In this document: one piece after another, positions 13,279-18,150 of the stretch | Position numbering within the stretch: position 1 is the stretch's first letter | How the letters are laid out: each line of letters starts with the position of its first letter | Assembly (NCBI GenBank): GCA_900756035.1 | Contig: CAAEIR010000273.1 | Coordinates: 1-18,150 of the forward strand | Origin: an uncultured Anaerostipes sp. | GTDB taxonomy: Bacteria > Bacillota > Clostridia > Lachnospirales > Lachnospiraceae | Direction: 5' to 3' | DNA length: 18,150 nucleotides | The notes under the pieces: model-generated | Database searches by the model: none | Told to the model about the DNA's origin: nothing | The model's input: the letters and a program-made list of their open reading frames with translations, nothing else | Program-made: the position numbers and the translations under genes

Positions 13279-15690
13279 TTATAATGTTTGTTCTGTCCTA
13301 CCAATAATATCATCCTGTGTTGCTTTTGACAATACGTTAAAGAATGCGGAATATCCTGCCACACGCACAATCAGATCTTTATGTTTTTCCGGATATTTCT
13401 GCGCATCAATCAGAGTATCTCTGGATACTACATTATACTGTACATGATATCCATCCAGACGGTTAAAGAATGTACGAATGATCATCTGTAATTTCTGTTT
13501 ATTCTCTTCCGTAGAAAGCATCTGCGGCGTTACTTTCTGATTTAACAGAACTCCTCCTGTAATCTCGTGAGTCGGCAGCTTTGATACTGATTTAAATACT
13601 GCTGTCGGCCCGTTTTTATCCATGGAATGTACCGGGGAACATCCTTCTGCTAAAGGCTCATGTGCCTTTCTTCCATCCGGTGTTGCCATCGTACTCATTC
13701 CCTGTCCCACGTTAGCAGAAATACTTGAAGTTCCTGCATAACGAATTCCGCCGATTGGTCCTCGTCCGTATCTTGTATTCGGATATTTTTTCATTTCATC
13801 AATGTACTGATCATACACATCTACCACCAACTGATCTACATAATCAATATCATTTCCGTATTTCGGTGCATCATCAATTAACATCTGCTGAATCTTCTGG
13901 TTCTCAGGACTTGTAAAATCATCTTGCAGCGCATCCCAAAGCTGTGCTGGTGTAATCTTTTCTTCTTCGAATACCAGCTTTTTAATCGCAGCAAGACTGT
14001 CTGCCATATTGGCAATTCCTACCTGAAGTCCGGAAATAAAGTCATAGACTGCTCCTCCCTCTTTCAGTGTCTTTCCGCGTCCGATACAATCCTGAGTCAA
14101 TGCAGAACATAAAATATCCGGGCATTCCCGCTCAATGGCAAGATCAATGGCATTTTCTACGATTACGCTCATTCTTGTCAATTCTCTTGTCACATATTCT
14201 ACAGCCTTAGAAAGATCTTCATAGGATTTCATATCCTTAAAATATCCGCAGCTCTCTACAAAACGTTTTCCTGAAGTCGGATCAATTCCATCATTCATGG
14301 CAATCAAAAGAATTCTAGGGAAATTCAGATAACTCATGCCGGTACAGCGATATCCCCATTTTCCCGGCACCGCTGTTTCCACACACCCAATGGCAGAATA
14401 ATTGTATGCATCTTCTTCGGAAACCCCTTTTTCGATAAACGATGGAATAATCACTTCATCTGAATTAAAGGCAGGCATTCCGGTCCCCAGCTTCATAACC
14501 TCAATGGCTTCATCCATAAATTCTTTTGACAATCCTTTGTGATAGCGAACCGTCAAATTCGGCTGCGGCAGTCTTGTCTGTGCAACGGATTTCAAAACTA
14601 AGAAAGACAGCTTATTGACCGCATCTTTTTTATCTGAGGTTTGTCCTCCAATGGTAACATTTTGATACAGTGGACTTCCGGCGCTGCTTAAGGTATGCGC
14701 CTGACTGCGGACTTTGTTAATGGTCAGCGTCTTAATCCAAAGATTGGTCAGTAATTCTACCGCCCGGTCATCCGTCAGGGTTCCCTGCTGCACATCATGT
14801 TGATAATATGGATAAATGTACTGATCAAACCTTCCATAGGAAAGGGAATGTCCGTTGGACTCAATCTGTAAAATCAATTGAATAAACCATGTGGACTGCA
14901 GCGCTTCCTGAAATGTTTCTGCCGGTTCATACGGCACCTTATCACAGATTCTGGCAATCTCCAGTAATTCTTCTTTTCTTTGTGGATCAGCTTCCTGCGC
15001 CATGGTTCGGGCAAGTTCCGCATATCGATGCGCAAAATTTTTCACTGCGTCAATGACAATTAATACAGCCTGATAGAAGCAATTCTTATCAATGTTTTCC
15101 GGAACACACAAATCCAATTCGCTCTTTAATTTACGAGTTCTTTCTTCATATCCTTTCAATCCGGTTTTTAACATGGTCGGATAATCCACTGCAAGATGAG
15201 CATCTCCGGAATTTAATTTTCCTTCCATTCCAAAGAATCCGGTTTCCATAAAAACGTCCACCTCTTCAGGAAGCAGGGCTCCTCCCTTTGCTCTTAGATT
15301 ATTATTCTCCCAAAACGGAGCAATGGAGCGAATCGCTTCCTTGGTTTCCTCTGTAATGTAGAATACATCCCCATCACGTTTTTCGAACAAATCCAGCTCT
15401 TCTAACACAAATTTTAAAGTATATTCCGGAAAAATCGGAGCATCTTTATTGGAAGCCGCCTGATTTCCTACAATGAAAGTTTCATCTTCAATGTAAATTG
15501 ACATATGCTCCAATATATTTTGCAGCATCAGGGCACGCTTCATAACTGACGGCTGATTTTGATGCTTTTTATAGCTTTCTGTAGCGAGAAGTGCTCTCTC
15601 AGCACAGATATAAGGCTTTTTATCTAAAACTGCTTCCCGAAACTTATCCATTCTTGATGTTAAATCACCAAAATGTTCTACATTTTTCAT
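13279..15690 (-). CDS. Glycyl radical enzyme of the PflD/YbiW type (not a pyruvate formate-lyase)
   Basis: The 803-residue protein has the PFL/GRE fold. Near the C-terminus RVAGYSAFF holds the radical-bearing Gly779. The active-site loop is SAIGCVETAVPGKWGYRC with Cys436 and Glu438; true pyruvate formate-lyase has two adjacent cysteines, whereas GCVE is the signature of dehydratase and C-O/C-N lyase members. The GKWGYRCTGMS stretch resembles, from memory, E. coli YbiW/PflD. These were recently reported to open 1,5-anhydroglucitol and 1,5-anhydromannitol 6-phosphates to 1-deoxyfructose 6-phosphate. The neighbouring FSA-type aldolase, activating enzyme and DeoR gene support this over glycerol or propanediol dehydratase; no microcompartment genes are present. 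The start ATG 15690 has AAGGAGG eight bases away. It is first in its operon, from a promoter with TTGACA and an extended -10. It works anaerobically in the cytoplasm. The substrate is inferred. Confidence 0.9.
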   Translation of the reverse strand: MKNVEHFGDLTSRMDKFREAVLDKKPYICAERALLATESYKKHQNQPSVMKRALMLQNILEHMSIYIEDETFIVGNQAASNKDAPIFPEYTLKFVLEELDLFEKRDGDVFYITEETKEAIRSIAPFWENNNLRAKGGALLPEEVDVFMETGFFGMEGKLNSGDAHLAVDYPTMLKTGLKGYEERTRKLKSELDLCVPENIDKNCFYQAVLIVIDAVKNFAHRYAELARTMAQEADPQRKEELLEIARICDKVPYEPAETFQEALQSTWFIQLILQIESNGHSLSYGRFDQYIYPYYQHDVQQGTLTDDRAVELLTNLWIKTLTINKVRSQAHTLSSAGSPLYQNVTIGGQTSDKKDAVNKLSFLVLKSVAQTRLPQPNLTVRYHKGLSKEFMDEAIEVMKLGTGMPAFNSDEVIIPSFIEKGVSEEDAYNYSAIGCVETAVPGKWGYRCTGMSYLNFPRILLIAMNDGIDPTSGKRFVESCGYFKDMKSYEDLSKAVEYVTRELTRMSVIVENAIDLAIERECPDILCSALTQDCIGRGKTLKEGGAVYDFISGLQVGIANMADSLAAIKKLVFEEEKITPAQLWDALQDDFTSPENQKIQQMLIDDAPKYGNDIDYVDQLVVDVYDQYIDEMKKYPNTRYGRGPIGGIRYAGTSSISANVGQGMSTMATPDGRKAHEPLAEGCSPVHSMDKNGPTAVFKSVSKLPTHEITGGVLLNQKVTPQMLSTEENKQKLQMIIRTFFNRLDGYHVQYNVVSRDTLIDAQKYPEKHKDLIVRVAGYSAFFNVLSKATQDDIIGRTEQTL

Positions 15691-15737
15691 CTCATATACC
15701 TCCTTAAGGGGTTAAGCTTTCATTCAAAACAATTTTT

Positions 15738-15828
15738 ACTTTTGTTTATATCTATATCTTATCACATTCCAAACTTTTGTCAATATTGATTTCATTTAAA
15801 AGTTTTTTATTTACAATTCGAAACTTGT
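15738..15828. promoter_or_regulatory. Candidate regulator-binding repeats between the divergent GRE and activase genes
   Basis: ACTTTTGT occurs at 15738-15745 and 15773-15780, and a shorter ACTTGT at 15823-15828 within AAACTTGT. In addition AAACTTTT (15771-15778) and AAAAGTTT (15798-15805) form an inverted repeat with a 19-base gap. They overlap or flank both divergent promoters. T-rich direct or inverted repeats are common in DeoR-family operators, so these may be sites for the DeoR regulator of the operon. AT-rich sequence makes chance repeats possible. Confidence 0.35.
15756..15783 (-). promoter_or_regulatory. Promoter of the GRE-aldolase-DeoR operon
   Basis: Minus strand: perfect -35 TTGACA (15778-15783), 16-base spacer, -10 TAAGAT (15756-15761) preceded by TGA, an extended -10. 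The start codon is about 65 bases downstream of the -10. Confidence 0.7.
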
Positions 15829-15838
15829 ATGATACTAT
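15810..15838 (+). promoter_or_regulatory. Promoter of the activating enzyme gene
   Basis: Plus strand: -35 TTTACA (15810-15815), 17-base spacer, -10 TACTAT (15833-15838) preceded by TGA, an extended -10. Transcription would start about 23 bases before the ATG at 15868. Its -35 lies 27 bases from the -35 of the divergent operon, so one regulator could control both. Confidence 0.6.
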
Positions 15839-15867
15839 AAAGAAAGAATTGAAAGGAGCATCGTGTC

Positions 15868-16767
15868 ATGTCAGAAAAAGGAATTGTTTTTAATATACAG
15901 AAATTCAGCATCCATGATGGGCCCGGTATTCGAACCACCGTTTTTTTTAAAGGATGTCCACTCCGGTGTAAATGGTGCGCCAACCCGGAATCACAGGCAA
16001 ACGAAATCCAAATCTTATACGATCAGAAAAAATGTGTCCATTGTGAAACCTGTATCCACACTTGTCCTCAACAGGCAATTTCTATGGAAGAAACTCATAT
16101 TTTCATTGATCCAAACAACTGTGTGGGATGCCTTCAATGCGTCCGCCAGTGCCCGGCAAAAGCTTTAAGTTTCGAGGGAGAATCAAAAACTGTCGATGAA
16201 GTCACCAGAATCTGCTTGCAGGATCTGGATTTTTATAAAGAATCCAGCGGAGGAGTCACCATCTCCGGAGGAGAAGGTATGGTACAGCCGAAATTTGTGA
16301 AAGAACTTCTTCTGCGTTTACAAGAGCATGGTATTCACACCGCCATAGAAACTACCGGTTATGTATCAGAAGAAATTTTTGAAGAATTAGCTCCGATGTT
16401 TGATTTGCTTTTATTTGATGTAAAACAAAGCGATCGACAAAAACACTACGATGGCACCGGTGTGTACAATGATCAGATTATCAAAAATCTAACCTGGGCT
16501 ATTTCACAGGGAATTGAAGTTCTGCCCAGAGTTCCTGTAATTCCGGATTTTAACAGCACTCTGGATGACGCAAAAGGCATCGCTGCACTACTGAAAAAAG
16601 TAGGAGCAAAACAGGTACAGCTCCTCCCTTTCCACCAGTTTGGAGAAAATAAATATCACCTTCTCGGAAAAGAATATGCCTATGAGCATGTGGAAGCACT
16701 TCATCCGGAAGATCTGTCCGATTACCAAAAGGTATTTCAGGATGCCGGATTAGACTGTTTCTTTTAA
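15868..16767 (+). CDS. Glycyl radical enzyme activating protein (radical SAM)
   Basis: This enzyme uses SAM and a 4Fe-4S cluster to place the radical on the glycine of its partner GRE. The 299-residue protein has the GRE-activase opening with FSIHDGPGIRTTVFFKGC and the radical SAM motif Cys30-x3-Cys34-x2-Cys37. A ferredoxin-like insert follows, with two full 4Fe-4S sets: Cys56, 59, 62, 66 and Cys85, 88, 91, 95. PFL activase lacks this insert, while activases of most other GREs have it, which agrees with the partner not being PFL. ISGGEG at 132-137 is the SAM-binding glycine motif. AAAGGAG lies at 15852-15858, nine bases before the ATG. It is divergent from the GRE gene; the 177-base gap holds promoters in both directions. 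The partner is almost certainly the adjacent GRE. Confidence 0.94.
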   Translation: MSEKGIVFNIQKFSIHDGPGIRTTVFFKGCPLRCKWCANPESQANEIQILYDQKKCVHCETCIHTCPQQAISMEETHIFIDPNNCVGCLQCVRQCPAKALSFEGESKTVDEVTRICLQDLDFYKESSGGVTISGGEGMVQPKFVKELLLRLQEHGIHTAIETTGYVSEEIFEELAPMFDLLLFDVKQSDRQKHYDGTGVYNDQIIKNLTWAISQGIEVLPRVPVIPDFNSTLDDAKGIAALLKKVGAKQVQLLPFHQFGENKYHLLGKEYAYEHVEALHPEDLSDYQKVFQDAGLDCFF

Positions 16768-16791
16768 ATTTCCGGCAGAACTGCAAAAAAA

Positions 16792-16815
16792 CGGCATAGC
16801 CTTTCGACTATGCCG
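16792..16815 (-). terminator. Rho-independent terminator of the secreted-protein gene
   Basis: CGGCATAG (16792-16799) and CTATGCCG (16808-16815) form a perfect 8-base stem with an 8-base loop. On the minus strand it is followed by a run of seven T, a textbook intrinsic terminator. On the plus strand no T-run follows, so the activase transcript is not clearly terminated by it. Confidence 0.85.
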
Positions 16816-16825
16816 CCTTGCGGTG

Positions 16826-17896
16826 TTACTTATATTGAATGGAATAATGTCCGTTCATCTTAGAACCTGATTTGCTTACTTTTACATAATAAGTTCCTTT
16901 TCCGTTTTTCAAACGATACATCTTAGATGTGTTTCCTGACAACGTATATGTCTTAACTGCCTTTGTTCTTCCCTTTTTGTAGATGGAAAATTTCATTTTT
17001 CCGGAATTATTTTTCACTGACATTTTCACATATCTCTTATAATTCGCTGTTTTCCGGTAAACTCTGTACCACCGGGAAGCTTTTTCTGTTGGTGTATAAA
17101 TATTTGTCTTTGTAGTCTTGAGTTTTACTTTCTGAGCTTTGGATTTCTTAGTTTTGTAGTTTGCAGATATTGATTTCCCCTGGCGATCCATCTGATACAC
17201 TTGTTCTTTTGAAGCCTTTGATACCAGACGATACTCTCCCGCTTTCAGCCCATAATAAAATGTTGTTTTTTCATGATCATTTGCCACCGCTCTTAAAGTT
17301 TTTGAAATCGTTTTCCATTTTCCCTTTTCTTTCCGCTGTATATAAAAGGCAACATCTTTTTTATTGTAGCATACCGGAGCAATATAAAAACTCTGAAGTC
17401 CTCTTTTCTTTACTTTAAAAGTCTGATAAACATTTCGATCCTGTCCTGACTGAGTATAAAGAATCTTCGTTTCCAATGGTGTTACATTATCTTTTTTTAT
17501 CACCGCATTTACTGTCATGTTTTGAGTCATCTTATCCGGAAGCTTAAGATAAAAAGTATCTGTTCTTTTTACATTTGGAATAAACGCAATCTTATCTTCT
17601 GTTCCCCAGATAACTTTTGCCGGTTTTTTATCCTTATCGTAAACTGATATTCCATTTCCCACCTTCAAGATTCCTTCTGTCTGTGGTTTAATCGGAATCC
17701 ATTTCCCCTGAGATTTTTGCGAAAAGATATAAGTATCGCTTAATTGAGCATCCTCTGTCAAAAACGTGATCCATTCTTTTGCCAAAACAGTTTCTGCATC
17801 CACATAGTCTTTTGCATTTACACTACTTGGTGAAATCATTACTCCTGTCGTCAATACAAGCATCAACAAAATTATTATTAGCCTTCTACATTTCAT
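16826..17896 (-). CDS. Secreted lysine-rich protein with PPC-like beta domains, function unknown
   Basis: The 356-residue protein starts with a clear signal peptide: KCRR, a hydrophobic core (6-21) and a likely cleavage after Val-Asn-Ala28. The mature part is strongly basic, rich in Lys, Tyr and Thr, with no cysteine cluster, sortase motif or catalytic signature that I can see. Two stretches look like repeated beta-sandwich units of the bacterial pre-peptidase C-terminal type: about 155-235 (ending KTTFYYGLKAGEYRLVSKAS) and 275-356 (with MYRLKNGKGTYYVKVSKSG). Such domains often bind surfaces or aid secretion. The start is ATG 17896, ten bases after GGAGG; a GTG at 17905 is too close. It follows another gene by 24 bases and ends at a strong terminator. 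Secretion is clear; the role is not. Confidence 0.75.
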   Translation of the reverse strand: MKCRRLIIILLMLVLTTGVMISPSSVNAKDYVDAETVLAKEWITFLTEDAQLSDTYIFSQKSQGKWIPIKPQTEGILKVGNGISVYDKDKKPAKVIWGTEDKIAFIPNVKRTDTFYLKLPDKMTQNMTVNAVIKKDNVTPLETKILYTQSGQDRNVYQTFKVKKRGLQSFYIAPVCYNKKDVAFYIQRKEKGKWKTISKTLRAVANDHEKTTFYYGLKAGEYRLVSKASKEQVYQMDRQGKSISANYKTKKSKAQKVKLKTTKTNIYTPTEKASRWYRVYRKTANYKRYVKMSVKNNSGKMKFSIYKKGRTKAVKTYTLSGNTSKMYRLKNGKGTYYVKVSKSGSKMNGHYSIQYK

Positions 17897-17920
17897 ACCT
17901 TCCACACCTCCATATTTTAG

Positions 17921-18150
17921 TTAATAATTAATTGTAGCAAAATGTGCAATTACATTTTTATCAGATATATTCACCTCCGCTCCATACTGAGATAGTCTTT
18001 TTACTTTAAATGTTGGATTTGATGGATAATATTCTTCCGGATCATGTGCAGCATGAAAATCGTGACACACAGCAACCTCTGAACGTTTTCCTTGATAACG
18101 ATATAAAGTATTTCTCTCTGCACGATATGCCATTTTAAATCTAGCCGGTA
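17921..18150 (-). CDS. C-terminal part of an unknown protein, cut by the window edge
   Basis: The frame is open from the right edge of the window to the TAA at 17921. A first ATG at 18133 has no ribosome binding site, and the frame continues upstream of it without a stop (five more codons), so this is most likely the last ~76 residues of a longer gene. The visible part is polar (AYRAERNTLYRYQGK, EVAVCHDFHAAHDPEEYYPS, FKVKRLSQYGAEVN), with no membrane segment. I do not recognise a family. It probably forms an operon with the secreted protein gene, 24 bases downstream. Confidence 0.55.
   Translation of the reverse strand, partial: PARFKMAYRAERNTLYRYQGKRSEVAVCHDFHAAHDPEEYYPSNPTFKVKRLSQYGAEVNISDKNVIAHFATINY

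Noticed and set aside
13279..15690. Calling the GRE pyruvate formate-lyase (pflB)
   Set aside because: The active site is GCVE with one cysteine, the activase has a dicluster insert, and the neighbours are FSA and DeoR.
16792..16815. Terminator for the plus-strand activase gene
   Set aside because: No T-run follows on the plus strand; the seven T lie on the minus-strand side only.
1..18150. CRISPR arrays, tRNA/rRNA genes, insertion sequences or prophage genes
   Set aside because: I saw no spaced direct repeats, tRNA-like cloverleaf, transposase or phage protein in the window.

Overview
The window looks like chromosomal DNA of a gut-type low/mid-GC Firmicute, most likely a Lachnospiraceae member (Clostridia). 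The reasons are strong AAAGGAGG-type ribosome binding sites, sigma-A-like promoters, a perfect CIRCE element before hrcA-grpE-dnaK-dnaJ, a ThiI without rhodanese domain paired with its own cysteine desulfurase, and an oxygen-sensitive glycyl radical enzyme. The species assignment is inference; there is no rRNA in the window.

Layout. (1) Positions 1-410: a structured GC-rich element ending in a T-run, a second near-perfect palindrome, then a 77-residue HPr-like protein that lacks the catalytic histidine region (Crh-like). It overlaps tail-to-tail with thiI. (2) 392-4439, minus strand: operon prmA-rsmE-cysteine desulfurase-thiI (ribosomal protein L11 and 16S rRNA methylation, then tRNA 4-thiouridine sulfur transfer), with intergenic gaps of 3, 10 and 15 bases. 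(3) 4568-6192, minus strand: three genes that each appear to have their own promoter: a 4Fe-4S protein, a VanZ-family membrane protein and a 92-residue unknown. They sit between dnaJ and prmA, genes that are often adjacent in Firmicutes. (4) 6516-11332: the class I heat-shock operon hrcA-grpE-dnaK-dnaJ with promoter, CIRCE operator and terminator. (5) 11411-11698, plus strand: a small single-pass membrane protein of unknown function. (6) 11746-16767: a sugar-metabolism cluster. A glycyl radical enzyme, a fructose-6-phosphate aldolase-type enzyme and a DeoR regulator form a minus-strand operon; the matching radical-SAM activating enzyme is transcribed divergently. (7) 16792-18150, minus strand: a secreted, lysine-rich beta-type protein preceded by the 3' part of another gene cut by the window edge.

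The most interesting unit is region 6. The GRE carries a single-cysteine GCVE active site like radical dehydratases/C-O lyases, not the Cys-Cys of pyruvate formate-lyase, and the aldolase has the Gln/Tyr pair typical of true FSA. From memory, E. coli YbiW/PflD were recently reported to open 1,5-anhydrohexitol 6-phosphates to 1-deoxyfructose 6-phosphate, which FSA then splits to hydroxyacetone and glyceraldehyde 3-phosphate. This cluster has the genes for such a radical-based glycolysis route, with the DeoR protein as the likely sugar-phosphate sensor. No transporter, kinase or hydroxyacetone reductase is present locally.

The rest of the window is housekeeping, with several small or unassigned genes and two structured elements at the left edge worth checking.
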